Source: JABMMZ01 sp964505065 (GTDB taxonomy: Bacteria; Bacteroidota; Bacteroidia; NS11-12g; UBA955). From it: a stretch of DNA of 64,000 nucleotides. The number at the start of each line of letters is the position of its first letter. Position 1 is the stretch's first letter. A program made the translations under genes and the position numbers. The notes under the pieces are model-generated. The model was not told the DNA's origin, searched no databases, and was given only the letters and a program-made list of their open reading frames with translations. Shown piece after piece: positions 16,946 through 29,000 of the stretch. The stretch lies in contig CAZDGF010000004.1 in assembly GCA_964505065.1 (NCBI GenBank), forward strand, positions 9,347 to 73,346, written 5' to 3'.

Positions 16946-18898
16946 TTGAAAATACTAAAACAACATACCTTTTCATTTTGCCTAATCATTGTCCTATTTG
17001 TAAACAATTTTTGTATTGCTCAAAAGGTAAAAGACACTTTGGCTGTAAACTCTTTAGCTGATTATAATCTATGTATTCAAAAAGTTGGATTATTAGAAAG
17101 TAAACACATTATTACTGCCGTAAGCACCAATAGAGCGTATTTGCAAAATGCTATAAAATGGGCAAAGGCAAATGGGCAAAATGCAAGTTTGGTAAAGTAT
17201 TTTTTGCTTTCCTTTGAATCTGGTGCTGGTCAGTTTTACGAAGTTATAAGGCTTGGTAACGAAATAATTGATGATAAAACATTTCAAAAAAATAAATTAG
17301 CACTCGAAATGCTAAGCGGCATGCAATATGCCTATTTTTTTGTTGAAGATTATAAAGGACTAATGGCTTTGTACCCAAAATATTTAGAAATTAATAAACT
17401 ACATGGCATAACAAAAGATAAAACTGATTTTTTTAAAGATAAATATACTGGTGTTACCAATTATAAGCAAAACAATATTGTAAAAGCCATTTTAGAATTT
17501 AAAAAAGAAGCATTGGTAAATCTAAATTACAAACACTATGTTTATTTAAGTGGTTCATACAATAATTTAGGCTTGTGTTTTGCCCGCTTAAATATGTGGG
17601 ATACTGCCCTTTATTATTACGATTTAGCATTGGCAACACTTAAAAATAACAGAGCAAATATTAAAGATAAACCCTTGCCCTATGCAGATTATTTTGAGCT
17701 TGTTATACTTTCTAACAAAGCCGATTATTTTGTGTTACAAAAACAATACGATAAAGCATTGCCTTTTTATTTAAAAGAAGCTTACGAAAGCCATAGGATA
17801 GGAGAAATGAATATTACCATTAGCGCATATTTTAATTTGGCAAAGCTTTTTCAGGGTAAAAAAAACTACAAACAATCTATCTTATATGCCGATAGCTGCA
17901 TTCAAATAGCCCCTGGCTATGGCGAAATGAATGCTAAGATTAAAGCACTTAATCTTAATGGCAGAAACTACGCTTTTCTTCAAAATGCAGAAGCAGCCAA
18001 TTTTTGTTTTAATGAAGAAAAAAGGCTTTCCGACTCTTTGATAAACGAAAAAAACAAACAAGCCTATTCTCAATCTACCATACAATTTGAAGTAGCCCGC
18101 ACAGAAAGCGAGCTAAAGCTTAGCCAACAAAAAATAGAAAGCGAAAAAGCTGCCAATAGGCTGCAACTGATAGGCTTGTTAATGCTTGGCATTGCAGTTG
18201 TAATTCTTGGTTTTTTTTACCGCAAAGTGCAAAAAGACAAAGCCATTATTAGCCAACAAAACAAAGCAGCACAATTGGCTATTAACGAAAAAGATATTTT
18301 GCTAAAAGAGGTACACCATAGGGTAAAAAACAATTTACAGGTTATATCCAGTTTGTTAGATTTGCAAGCCTCTAAACTGCAAGAACCCAAATATACTGCT
18401 ATAATGAACGATGCCCAACGCTATATACACAGCATGAGTATGGTGCATCAAATGTTGTATCAAAATGAAAATTTTGTACACATTAATTTTCAAGAATACC
18501 TGAGCAGCTTGGCTGCTTCCATAGCCTCTGGGCAAATAAATAAAAAAGTAAAAATAAATGTAAAAGCCCCAAATGTGCTGCTTTCCATAGATAAATCTAT
18601 ACCCTTGGCATTGATAACTACCGAGCTTATAACAAATTCTTATAAGCATGGTTTTGGCACAAACCAAGGCGAAATAAACATTCAAATAGAAAACATAATA
18701 GCTAACCAATACAACTTTACTTACAAAGACAATGGCAAAGGGCTACCTGCTAATTTTGAAATACAAAACATCAAATCTTTAGGCTTTAGGCTGTTGAGAA
18801 TGTTGGTAGAAGAAATGGGTTCTACACTTAAAATTTTACCATACACAGGCATTTATTTAGCATTTGAATTTACAGAAAAGAAAAACACAAACGCTTGA
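16946..18898 (+). CDS. TPR-containing sensor histidine kinase (HisKA_2 type)
   Basis: Starts at TTG 16946, giving a signal peptide (residues 1-24, ending NNFCIAQ). A periplasmic region of TPR-like helices (about 90-345) is followed by a coiled coil, one membrane helix (about 406-425) and a cytoplasmic kinase. The phosphoacceptor is in EVHHRVKNNLQVISS (H457/H458), which is the HisKA_2 dimerisation domain, and the ATPase shows the N box (ELITNSYKHGF), DNGKGLP and a shortened LGFRLL G2 box. It is translationally coupled to the response regulator by a TTGA overlap, so the two form a two-component pair. The signal sensed is unknown. Confidence 0.9.
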   Translation: MKILKQHTFSFCLIIVLFVNNFCIAQKVKDTLAVNSLADYNLCIQKVGLLESKHIITAVSTNRAYLQNAIKWAKANGQNASLVKYFLLSFESGAGQFYEVIRLGNEIIDDKTFQKNKLALEMLSGMQYAYFFVEDYKGLMALYPKYLEINKLHGITKDKTDFFKDKYTGVTNYKQNNIVKAILEFKKEALVNLNYKHYVYLSGSYNNLGLCFARLNMWDTALYYYDLALATLKNNRANIKDKPLPYADYFELVILSNKADYFVLQKQYDKALPFYLKEAYESHRIGEMNITISAYFNLAKLFQGKKNYKQSILYADSCIQIAPGYGEMNAKIKALNLNGRNYAFLQNAEAANFCFNEEKRLSDSLINEKNKQAYSQSTIQFEVARTESELKLSQQKIESEKAANRLQLIGLLMLGIAVVILGFFYRKVQKDKAIISQQNKAAQLAINEKDILLKEVHHRVKNNLQVISSLLDLQASKLQEPKYTAIMNDAQRYIHSMSMVHQMLYQNENFVHINFQEYLSSLAASIASGQINKKVKINVKAPNVLLSIDKSIPLALITTELITNSYKHGFGTNQGEINIQIENIIANQYNFTYKDNGKGLPANFEIQNIKSLGFRLLRMLVEEMGSTLKILPYTGIYLAFEFTEKKNTNA

Positions 18899-19605
18899 AA
18901 ACTAAAATACTGATTATAGAAGACATGGCTTTAACCCGTGCATCGCTCGAGGATAAGCTATTTGAAAATGACTACATTGTTGTGGGTTCTTTTCCTTCGG
19001 CAGAGGCAGGTTGGCAATTTTTGCAACAGCATAACAACATAGATATGGTGCTATTGGATATAAACCTAGCTGGCGAAAAAGACGGTATATGGCTTGCCAA
19101 TAAAATTAGAGAAAATTACCACATTCCTATTGTATTTCTTACAGCCTATGGCGATAGCCAAACCCTTGAAAAAGTAACCAATACCAAGCCCAATGGCTAC
19201 CTTATGAAACCCTTCAACGAGCCTACATTGCTTACCACCTTAAACATAGCCCTACAAAATTTTAATGCCACCCAAAACACCAAAGAAACCCAAAACCAAG
19301 ATTTTATCTATATAAAAGACAGCAATACATTGGTAAAAATACATATTGTCGATATATTGTATATACAATCCGATGGCAATTATTTACACCTATTTTTACC
19401 CCACAAAAAACACCTTATTCGCAGCAAAATGGACGACTTTTGCGCCAAACTAAACCGCCCCTTTTTCATAAAAGTACACCACCGTTTTGTGGTAAATATC
19501 CATAAAATAGAACAACTAAATACCGATACCCTAACAATTCAAAATTTTAGCATTCCCCTTGCAGCAAAGTATAAAGAGAGGGTTGTTCAAATGTTGAAAG
19601 GATAG
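18895..19605 (+). CDS. LytTR-family response regulator
   Basis: Receiver domain at residues 1-120 with the acidic pair E9/D10, phosphoacceptor D55 in LLDINLAG, T83 in FLTAY and K105 in LMKPF. A LytTR DNA-binding domain follows (about 136-236), recognisable by IYIQSDGNYLHLFL and FFIKVHHRFVVNIHKIE. The start TTG overlaps the stop of the histidine kinase by TTGA; an ATG would only arise further inside the receiver domain. It is the cognate partner of the kinase at 16946. Target genes are unknown; neither neighbour shows a clear LytTR direct repeat. Confidence 0.92.
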   Translation: MKTKILIIEDMALTRASLEDKLFENDYIVVGSFPSAEAGWQFLQQHNNIDMVLLDINLAGEKDGIWLANKIRENYHIPIVFLTAYGDSQTLEKVTNTKPNGYLMKPFNEPTLLTTLNIALQNFNATQNTKETQNQDFIYIKDSNTLVKIHIVDILYIQSDGNYLHLFLPHKKHLIRSKMDDFCAKLNRPFFIKVHHRFVVNIHKIEQLNTDTLTIQNFSIPLAAKYKERVVQMLKG

Positions 19606-19649
19606 TGTTATTTGTTTAAAATATAAATTTTATAAACATGCTTTTAATA

Positions 19650-21887
19650 CTACAAGTTTATTTTTAAACCCAAGTTAAAACTCAGTGGCATGTTAGGTCT
19701 GTATCCTTGAGGTAAATTGGCAACAATAGCTTTGCTATTGGTTAAATTATTAATCAAAGTGAAAGCTGTAAAAGAGTTATTAATTTTATAATTTGCCGAA
19801 AAATCTATAATTAAAAATTCATCTAAGGCATTAATATTTGCAAGGCTATTGTTTTCAGCCGGTGCTATAATATTATTTTGACCAGGTTTAATTCTTGTCT
19901 GTCCGGTATATCGTCCTATTAAAATGGCATTAAATTTTTTGTTTTCAAATCCTATGCTTGCCGTTAGCAAATGTGGAGTAATAAAAGGCACTAAATCGTT
20001 TTTATTTATGGTACCCGTTCCCCAATCGCCCCCTGCATTTATAAAGGTTTCTTGAAACTTAGCCGATGTATAAGTATATGCCAATGATAATGGAAGTTTA
20101 TTGTCAGATATTACGCCTTTTTTATATAAAAAATCGAAACCTAAGTTTGCTTCTATTCCTTGAATTTTAGCCTTACCTCCATTAAATAAATCGCCTGTAC
20201 CTGCACCGCCTCCAGAAATATTATCTGAGCCTAAAATGTTTCCATAATCATTTAAAAAGCCTGTTGCTTGGGCTGTTAAGCCATTTTTATCTATGCGGTA
20301 GCCCAATTCATAATTGGTAGAAGTTTCCACATTGGCTTGTCCTGTGGTAGAGGTTATAGAGGGCATTCCTGGAGGCGAAAATCCTTTATGAACACCTCCA
20401 AAAGCACTCATATTTTTGTTTATCTCATAATTTAAGCCAACTCCTGGTAGTAAAATAGTTAATTCATTTTTTGCAGTTTTAAGTGCTGTTCCTAATCTTG
20501 CAACATCTGCTGTTCCATAATTTTTTATATCAAAATTTATTTTTTCATATCTAATACCTGGGCTTACTTTCAAACCTTTGTATTGTATATCGTAATTTAA
20601 AAATGTTGAAACACTTTCAGCATTTCGTATTTGATTTTCTTGATTTCCGCTAACACCTGGCGTTGTAAGTATCATTTTGCCGTTGGTCATAGCATATACA
20701 GAGCGCGTAGCCAATCTATCTGCTTGGTCTGTATGATACCTAACGCCAAGTTGCAATTTGTGAGTAATTTTATTGGTGTTAAAAATATAATTGGCATTCA
20801 TTTGAATACCTTGAGATAAATAGGTTCTTGCTGCTCCTTGAAAATCTATGTTGCCATTGGTTTTGCCACTCATAATTTCATAAGCTGTTTGCTGTGCAGC
20901 AGGATTGTTTAATATGGTATTAATGCCCTGTCCACCAAATGTGTTTGCCCTTGCCCAGTCTCTAAATGTTTTTGTATAATAGGCTGTTGTATTTATGCTT
21001 AATCCTTTTGCTGGCAAAATGGAATGAGTAAGCGAAAGGTGCTGATGTGTCATATCTAAAATATCTTTTTGCGTGCCTGCGTATCTGCTTAAAGGATTTT
21101 TTTTGTAGTCATCATAAGTTAAGCCTAAATAAGTTTCGTTGCCATCTTCGGTAGTATTCAATAATTTTAAGGTTACAGATTGTGGTATTTTTGCCTTTAC
21201 ATCGGTATGCCAACGCAGTTTTCCCATTATATCTCTTCTGTCAAACCCAGTGTTTCCGCCATTGTCTAATTTTTTAAAACCATTGCTTGCTATTCGGTTT
21301 ACCTCAAATACATAATCAAAGTTTTTTCTACTATCGCCTACCCATATTCTTTGTTGATTGGTATTAAAACTTCCGTAGGCTAATTGGGCAAATCCTTTAA
21401 AACTATTAGGTATTGCGGTAGATAATAAATTTACAGCACCTCCAATAGTGTATGGTCCATATTTTATTTGGCTACTGCCTTTTAAAACTTCTACGCCTTG
21501 CATACGTGCAAAAGTTGGAAAATAATATGCCGATGGGTCTGAGTATGGTGCAGGTGCAATAAGAATACCATCTTCCATTAAGGTTATTCTTGCACTTCTG
21601 TTTACAGGTGTGCCTCGTAAGCCAATGTTTGGTCGTAAGCCAAATCCTTCTTCATCTCTAATATTTACCCCCGGTATTGTTCTAAGCACATTGTTAATAT
21701 TGGGTTGATTAAGTTTTTCTAACTGGCGAATGCCAATGTTTTGTCCAGCACCAGGAATTGTTTTACTTTTAGAACCAATAATTGTTGCTTGTTCTAAATA
21801 ATTAACTTTTAAGGTGTCTTGGCTTGTTTCTTGCGCAAAAGTATTTAAGCAAAAAAGTATTATAGGAAATAGAGAATATTTATGCAT
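19650..21887 (-). CDS. FecA-like TonB-dependent outer-membrane receptor
   Basis: A 745-residue TonB-dependent receptor with signal peptide (1-18). The plug domain (about 30-160) contains the motifs IPGVNIRDEEGFGLRPNIGLRG, with its stem IRDEEGFGLRPNIG typical of the ferric-citrate FecA branch, and VEVLKGSSQIKYGPYTIGG. A beta-barrel with aromatic C terminus (LSFNLGLKINL) follows. No N-terminal FecR-signalling domain or carboxypeptidase-like domain is seen. It lies 82 bp downstream of an AraC-type regulator in the same orientation. An iron-chelate substrate is the likeliest assignment, but it cannot be fixed from sequence. Confidence 0.9.
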   Translation of the reverse strand: MHKYSLFPIILFCLNTFAQETSQDTLKVNYLEQATIIGSKSKTIPGAGQNIGIRQLEKLNQPNINNVLRTIPGVNIRDEEGFGLRPNIGLRGTPVNRSARITLMEDGILIAPAPYSDPSAYYFPTFARMQGVEVLKGSSQIKYGPYTIGGAVNLLSTAIPNSFKGFAQLAYGSFNTNQQRIWVGDSRKNFDYVFEVNRIASNGFKKLDNGGNTGFDRRDIMGKLRWHTDVKAKIPQSVTLKLLNTTEDGNETYLGLTYDDYKKNPLSRYAGTQKDILDMTHQHLSLTHSILPAKGLSINTTAYYTKTFRDWARANTFGGQGINTILNNPAAQQTAYEIMSGKTNGNIDFQGAARTYLSQGIQMNANYIFNTNKITHKLQLGVRYHTDQADRLATRSVYAMTNGKMILTTPGVSGNQENQIRNAESVSTFLNYDIQYKGLKVSPGIRYEKINFDIKNYGTADVARLGTALKTAKNELTILLPGVGLNYEINKNMSAFGGVHKGFSPPGMPSITSTTGQANVETSTNYELGYRIDKNGLTAQATGFLNDYGNILGSDNISGGGAGTGDLFNGGKAKIQGIEANLGFDFLYKKGVISDNKLPLSLAYTYTSAKFQETFINAGGDWGTGTINKNDLVPFITPHLLTASIGFENKKFNAILIGRYTGQTRIKPGQNNIIAPAENNSLANINALDEFLIIDFSANYKINNSFTAFTLINNLTNSKAIVANLPQGYRPNMPLSFNLGLKINL

Positions 21888-21969
21888 GTTTAATTAAGAT
21901 TATTTTTAAATATGATGCAATATTCTACATTAAATAGAACACACGTTTTAGTAATCGGTAAAATATGTT

Positions 21970-22707
21970 TTAGATATTAGGAATATCTTTTTTGTTTTGT
22001 CTAAAAGGCGTTATGCCAAAATAGTTTTTATAGGCTTGGCTAAAGCTGCTTAAAGATGAATATCCTACGGAAAAGGCAATTGTGGTAATAGATTGAGTTG
22101 TATTTTGAAGTAAATATTTTGCCTTTACCATTCTGTTATCTTGAATAAATTCAAAAATTGTTTGATTAAAAATTTCTTTGAATCCTTTTTTAAGATAACA
22201 TTGATTAGTGCCTACAAATGCTGAAATTATAGGAATGGTAAGGTTATTTTCTATATTTTCTATAATATAATTTTTGGCAAGATGTATTTTTTCTGTATCT
22301 ACAGGATTATTTAAAACTGGGCATGTATCGCAGCCAATTTGAAAAACCAAACTGCTTTTTTGCGATTGATACAATAAATACAAAATAGTACTCTCTAAAA
22401 ATATTTTTCTATGAATGCCAGTTAAATTACAATTTACAATATCTAATAATTTGGCTTGGGTATTACAACAAATGTTCTGTTTTTCAACATTTATATCTAT
22501 TAGTTCGCCATATTTTTCAAAATAGGTTTTTGCTATGCGTATATTGAATAAATAATTATTTTCAGCCAAATCAAAAAGACAATCATTTGCATATAAAGCA
22601 AATGTAAGATATAAATACGTTTTATCTTGTATTGTATTACAAAACGATTGATTGATATCCACACTTTTTGATACATCTAAATAAATATAATCGTTTATTG
22701 CTATCAT
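21970..22707 (-). CDS. AraC-family transcriptional regulator with cysteine cluster
   Basis: The C-terminal about 100 residues are an AraC double helix-turn-helix domain (IISAFVGTNQCYLKKGFKEIF and SITTIAFSVGYSSLSSFSQAYKNYFGITPFR being the two recognition halves). The N-terminal part resembles the effector domain of PchR-like regulators that sit beside iron-siderophore receptors. It carries cysteines at 80, 81, 93 and a CxxC at 126-129 (GCDTCPVL), which could bind a metal or cluster (inference). It precedes the FecA-like receptor gene, which is its probable target. An intact TAnnTTTG box lies 4 bp before the ATG. Confidence 0.88.
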   Translation of the reverse strand: MIAINDYIYLDVSKSVDINQSFCNTIQDKTYLYLTFALYANDCLFDLAENNYLFNIRIAKTYFEKYGELIDINVEKQNICCNTQAKLLDIVNCNLTGIHRKIFLESTILYLLYQSQKSSLVFQIGCDTCPVLNNPVDTEKIHLAKNYIIENIENNLTIPIISAFVGTNQCYLKKGFKEIFNQTIFEFIQDNRMVKAKYLLQNTTQSITTIAFSVGYSSLSSFSQAYKNYFGITPFRQNKKDIPNI

Positions 22708-22711
22708 TTTG

Positions 22712-22719
22712 CAAAGCTA
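22712..22719 (-). promoter_or_regulatory. -7 box abutting the AraC regulator start
   Basis: TAGCTTTG on the minus strand matches the TAnnTTTG consensus exactly and lies only 4 bp before the ATG at 22707. A transcript from here would be leaderless or nearly so. No clear TTG element is visible 17-23 bp upstream, so the promoter may need an activator. Confidence 0.4.
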
Positions 22720-22978
22720 ATGATTTGTTTTGAAGAGTATAATCTTAAATTTTATTTTAATGAAAACGCATTTAAAACTATATAGAATTATTAATTTCAA
22801 AATCCCCAGCTCCGCTCAAGCTCTCATTTTTGCAATAGTACAGCTACTTTGCTTTTGGTATAGTTTATTTTTCATTAAAATAATTTAAAACCCCAAAACT
22901 TCCAACCTCCATTTCGACAAGCTCAATGTCCCCACCCCCAATTTCCCAAATTTTCCCGCCATTTTCCCAAAAAAAAAG
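22720..22978. other. Divergent intergenic region without genes
   Basis: The 320-bp gap between the AraC gene (minus) and the giant gene (plus) contains no open frame of note. It holds a CATTTCGACAAGCTCAATG segment (22912-22928 region) and a C-rich run (CCCCACCCCCAATTTCCC near 22930-22947), which resemble dispersed Bacteroidota intergenic repeat fragments. Promoters for both genes lie at its ends. Confidence 0.5.
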
Positions 22979-23005
22979 TTGCTCAAAAGAATAGTTTTAT
23001 TTTCG
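22979..23005 (+). promoter_or_regulatory. Promoter of the giant T9SS cargo gene
   Basis: TTG (22979-22981) is followed after 16 bp by TATTTTCG (22998-23005), close to the TTG / TAnnTTTG pattern. The start ATG lies 22 bp further at 23028. Confidence 0.45.
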
Positions 23006-23027
23006 TTTTTAAATTTAAACTAAAACT

Positions 23028-26000
23028 ATGAAAATACTTTTTACATACATTGTTTACTTGCTTTGTTTTTTACTTTTTTCTTTCAATGCCAATGCCCAAA
23101 TGCAAGGCTTGCAGGTAAGCAACAATACAAGCGATGGTATAATTACCGCCACTTGGAAACTCAATGCTCGCACACCTGCCTTGCAAGCCAAGCCCGTATA
23201 TGTGCAGCTATACGATAGCATAAATAATAAAGAAATTTACAGCAAAATTATAGACTCCCTTATGCCTCTAACATGGATAGAAGGCACTATGGATATACCT
23301 GTAAAGCCTAATTTTACAAATAAATACCGCATATTTATTTATGCCTATGGCACTGGCACTCTTTTGGCTTCTACGGCTGCTATTGCTGGGCAATCTCGCC
23401 CTATGGATTTGCCTGTAATAGATTTTGCAAGAAGCAATTATGAGAATATTCGTTTTTTTTTAATCAACAATTCGCAATATACAGATAATATTAATGTGTA
23501 TAAAAATGGCTTAAAAGTAGCAGTAGTAAAAGCAACTCAATTACCTGAATATGTTGCAAATGTGGGTACTGAAATTGTTAGTGGAGAAAGTTATAATTAT
23601 TGTTTTCAAGGTTTAAATGCTGCAAGTGGCGATACAACTACAAGAGTATGTATTGCAGCAGCAAGCAAAGCCATCAATTTTACAGTTAGCAAAATGGCTT
23701 TTGCCAACAAGGTGCAACTAAATTGGCTAATGCCTGATGAAGAAATAACAGAAGTAACCCTTTTAAGAGATGGCGTTCAGCTGCTAAAAGGCGCACCAGG
23801 GGCTACAAGTTATACCGATTTAAAACCCATTCCTGGTTTTAAACACCAATACCAATTGGTATTAAAAAATTTAGATAACAATACAGCCACTTTTATAGAT
23901 AGCGGCTGGGTGCAATCCATAGGCAAAGTGAGCGGCTTTGTGCTTTCTAATGCTGCCAATGGCAGTGTGGGTGTGGCTAATACGGTAGTAAAATTAAGTG
24001 CCAATATTTTGGGTAACAATGTAATTTATACCACCACAACCAACAATACAGGTTATTACGAATTCAAGCAAATTTATTTTCATACCCAAGCAGATTATAC
24101 CTTATCTTTTAATAGAAAAAATGTAAAATTTACCATAGAAAATGCAGTTTTAAATTTTACAAGAAAAAACTATGTTTTTGAGGCAAATGCAGAAGCCGAT
24201 ATTAAACTGATAGAGCAAGAAAGACACCCTTTTGCCATTTCTAATTTTAAAACCAATAAATCTTCAAGCTCGGGTTTTATGAACCTTGAATGGCAGGTAA
24301 CAACTAATGATACCGTATTTTTTCAGTTGCATAGAAATCAAAAATTAATAAAAACCACTTGGGCTAGCAGCAATAGAATTGTAAATATTAATGATGAAAC
24401 TGGAATTCCTTTAACGCCATACAATTACGAATTGAGAAGCTATAGTTTGGTAGGCACAAGATATTATATCAAACAAAATACAGTTTCAGATACTTTTCCA
24501 AATGTGCTGGCGGTGGCTGCTAATCAGTATAATGTGGCTGCAAATACAACAAATGCTACAGTAGATATGAGTTGGCAATACCCACAAGGCTTGTGCAATG
24601 GCTTTTTTATATTGCGCAATGGTATTCTAATAGCCCAACTAGATTCTTCTGTAAGAACTTTTACAGATTTAGAGGGTGCCAATGGTGCTACTTATAGCTA
24701 TGGCATAGTGGTAAGTGCTAAAAAACAGGATGGTAATTTATACCAATCTCTGGCTACTATAAAAACAGGTATAACTTATCCAACATTGGCTGTGCCAACA
24801 ATGGTAAGTGCTACAACTACTACAGATGGTTTTATATTAATTAATGGCGGTTATACGAACAACAACGCTTATAATTACACAAGTGTAAATATTTTAAGAA
24901 ACGATGGCACAAAAACAGATACTGTGGCTAAAATTAGCAAAGGCTTAAGCATTGGTTTTACTGATGAAACAGGCTTGCCAAATGCAACTTATACTTACAG
25001 CTTAATAGCTCAAAAAAATGCAAGTTATAGTCAAGCTTCTAATAGTAGTTTGGCGGCTTATCCTGCTATACCTGCACCTGTAAGTTTTTCGCAAGGAGTA
25101 AAAATGGAAGGCTTTGCCAATTTAAACATCAATAGTGGGCAAACCAATCCTGTATATCAAATAGAATTGAGCGCAAGCGGCAAACCAACACAAACCTATA
25201 AAATTTATGAAAACAATGTGGTGTTTGGCTTTGGCAATAGCTATGTAAGTGCTACAACCATTAGCTGTCGTTTGTTAAAAACAATTAATGGCAATAAATA
25301 TTATTCATCTGCTTTAACAACCAATTATACATCTTTAAATAGTTCGCCTTATACATTAACTGCTCCAACCAATTTTAAAGCTTCAACAAATTTAATTCAA
25401 CAGGTGCAGCTATCTTGGAGCTATCCTAATTTTATATTACCCACTTTTTATATTTACAGAAATGGTATTTTGTTGGATAGTTTAAGCTCCTCGGTTCGCT
25501 CCTATACCGATTTTTCGGTTGATAAAACTGAAAGCTATTTATATCAAATAAGAGCAATACAAGGCAGCAAAAAATCTACTTTGGTGGCAGATTATGGCAA
25601 TATAATTTCGCCTTATACGGTTAGTGGATTTATAAGCAATAAATATACCCAAAATGGCATTCATAATGTGTTGGTGCAATTAATAGATAATTCTAAAATT
25701 ATAGCTTCCACTACCAGTAAAAATGGCAAATATTTTATTCAAAATATTATACCTAAAATTGGAATGATTATCAAAGTATTTGCTACAAATGCAGCTTTTG
25801 ATGAAAGTGAAAAATATTTTGATTTTGAAATAGCACCACGTCATCTTACAGTAAATTTTACAGATACATTGCCTCAAATAGAAAAACCAAGCAATAGCAT
25901 AGCTTCTATTCAGCATTTAGCGTTGCAACTAAACAATACCAATAGCAGTGTGGAGTTAAATTGGAGCATGAGCAATGGTAATTATACAGGTGTGGAAGTG

Positions 26001-29000
26001 AATAGAAGTTTGCAAAAAATAGGCATTTTAGCCAAAGGTCAATTAATGGCTGTAAGCGATAAAGATGCAGTGCCAGGGGTAAATTATTCTTACCGCATAC
26101 GTCCCTATTTAGATACTGAAGATGACGGCACTTTGTACGGCAATTTTGTAGATTCTACCATTACTTTTCCTGCTTTGCTTGCACCAGAAAATTTACAACT
26201 CACTGCAAGTAATGATGCCATCAAATTAACTTGGAGCCATGCTGCTAATAACCATACTTACTATGAAATAAAACGCAATGGTAAATACATGGGCAAAGTG
26301 TTGACCCAAAATGCAATGCAATGGACGGATAATACAGGTGTTCCAGGGTTGAATTATAAATACGAAGTTACAAGCGTTTTAGAAGCTGCTAACGATGTGT
26401 ATTTTTCTGATGCCGCTGCAAGTTCTATTTTATTTCCTACGGTATCGGCTGCACAAAAACTAACTGTAAGCAACCAAGCCCCAGGGCGACCAAGCACAGA
26501 TAAATTGACTTACAGCGTCATTCTGCGTTGGTGGAATAGCTCAACAGAAGCTAAAAAAGCCATTGTACAAGTGAATGGCAAAACAGAAAAAACAATGCCT
26601 ATAACTTATGGTTGGAATCAAACTTATAGCACTGCCAGTATTCCAAATGCAAACAATACATTTTCCATTATCCAAATAGTAAACAGAGGCATAGAATACA
26701 ATAGCAAACCATTAAGTGAAAGCTTTACCACCTTGCCTTTGGGTACTAATTTAATTGTATCTCCCAACAACGACCTTACAAATACTTTTGTAAACGTAAT
26801 TTATCGTTTCAATGCTTGGGATACCATTGGATTGGATAGCGCAGAATTGGTGCTCAATCAAAACAGATTTTCAATAGCCGATGTCATTTCAATCAATAAA
26901 TCTTCTAAACGATTATTCCCTGATACAATGAGTGATAAAAATATGGTACCATTTAAAACCACATTTACCAATATTCCAGATGTATCTTATGTGTATAGAG
27001 TACGAGGAGTTAGTTGGAGAGCAGGCATACGCTACACAAGTGCAATGCCTGTAGATGAGCCAATGAATTATCCAAAATTGCCCGACCCTATTAATGTTGC
27101 CAATATAGACACTACGGGTATGAGCATTAAATTGAAATGGCAACATACCCGCACAGATGTAGATAGTTTTTATATTTTTAATGACAATAAATTGGTTGGA
27201 GGTGTAAATGGCAGCACTTATACTTTCACATTTGTACCTGAATTTGAATGTGTTAGAATTAAAATAATTGCAGTAAAGAAATATGGCAATGTGCGCAAAG
27301 CCTCCTTGGGCAATACACCTCCGCTAATTACCTCTTTGCCTATGGCATTGGTTAAGCCTTGCTTCCCTGCTACTGCTGGAGCACAATTTGGTAGAATAGT
27401 AGAAGTAAATGCCAATACTATGGTGGTTACCAATAACACCTCGAACAATGAAGTGTATTTTTACAAAAAGTTGAATAACGGCTGGGTTTATGAATCAGTG
27501 GTAAAAAGAGGAAGTGAGGTAAAAGTAGCTACTTTAAATGATATTGTTGCAGTGGCATATAATGATAACAAAGGTTCTGGCATATTTACTTATGTAGATT
27601 TATTTCATAGAGTAAATGGCGCATGGACATTGTATCAAACCTTAAATTCTGGACGTTTTCCTGCATTAGGTTATAATGTGGCTATGCATAAAGATAAATT
27701 GGTTATTTCTATGTCAAGATGCTTTGTAGGTGGAAGTCCCAACACTTGTATACAATTATTTCAAAAAAATACGAACAATAATTTATTTGTCAGCATAGCA
27801 AGTAGAGATCAGCAATTAATATCTAATGAAGGTATAGGAGAAACTGTTGCTTTAAACGACAATACTATTGTTGCAGGCGGACCTACATTTAACCCCGGTG
27901 GGTTAAGTTTTCAAGGGGCTATTTTAGTTTTTAATTACACCAACAACTCCATTAGTTCTAGTACATTAATAGGCGTGCCTTCTCCTTTAAATGGTATGCC
28001 AAATCATCAATTTGGTAGTGCTTTAGATATTTCGGATGATACGCTTTTAGTAGGTTCCAATAATTTAAATGTTTATGGTAATTTTAACTATGTTGGTGGT
28101 ATGTTTTTATATGTTCGCCAAGCTGGCACTTGGACACTAAGAAGCACCACACATGCACTTGGTGTAGCAGGCAATATTACTGGTTATTTAGGACACGGAG
28201 TAGCTATAGGAAAAGGAGTTATTGTTGGTTCAGCTCCTAATACTTCTGCTAGTTCTTTTAAAGGGTCTTTAGCTTTTAGGCCTGTAAATGAAACTGGATT
28301 AAATAGTAATGTTACTTATAGTGCTTTACCTTCAAGTCCAAACAATGCTTTTTCAGGTTATAATATTTCGTTCGATAACAATATTTTTTATACTGGCGCA
28401 CCAAATGCTAATAGTAATACTGGTATGGTACAAATGTTTACCTATCCGCCATTATTCGATAATTCTTTAGAAGTTAATGAGGTTTCAAATCTTCAAGCCT
28501 CAAAAGCTGATTTTGACAACAAAGTTATCCTTACGTGGAATTATAATTCCGTAGGCTATACACCTACAAGATATGATATATTTAGAGATGGCATAAAAAT
28601 AGATATAGCCAAAACAGCCGATAGAGACTACACCGATATTGCACCTATTCCAGCTAAAAGGCATGTTTACACTGTTGTTGCAATTTACACCAATGCCAAG
28701 GGGTTAAAAAACAGTACCATTGGATTTACAAAACCCATTGGCGAAATTAGCGGCAGCGTAGTTACAGCACAAGGCAATAATCCTGTTGAAGGAGTAACTG
28801 TTATAGCCAAAGCTATTAGCGCAGAAGCTACTTTCACTTATACAACCACGACAGATGCTTTTGGCAATTATGAAATTAAACGTATTAATTTTGGCGAAGA
28901 AGCAAGAATAGAAGTTTCTGTAACGTATGTTGGGCATCAGTTTTTAAAACCTATGCAAGCCATTACAATGGATGTAAATTCCAACAGACAACAACTACCC

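Noticed and set aside
19606..19649. Terminator between the convergent response regulator and receptor genes
   Set aside because: Only AT-rich imperfect palindromes without a stable GC stem are present.
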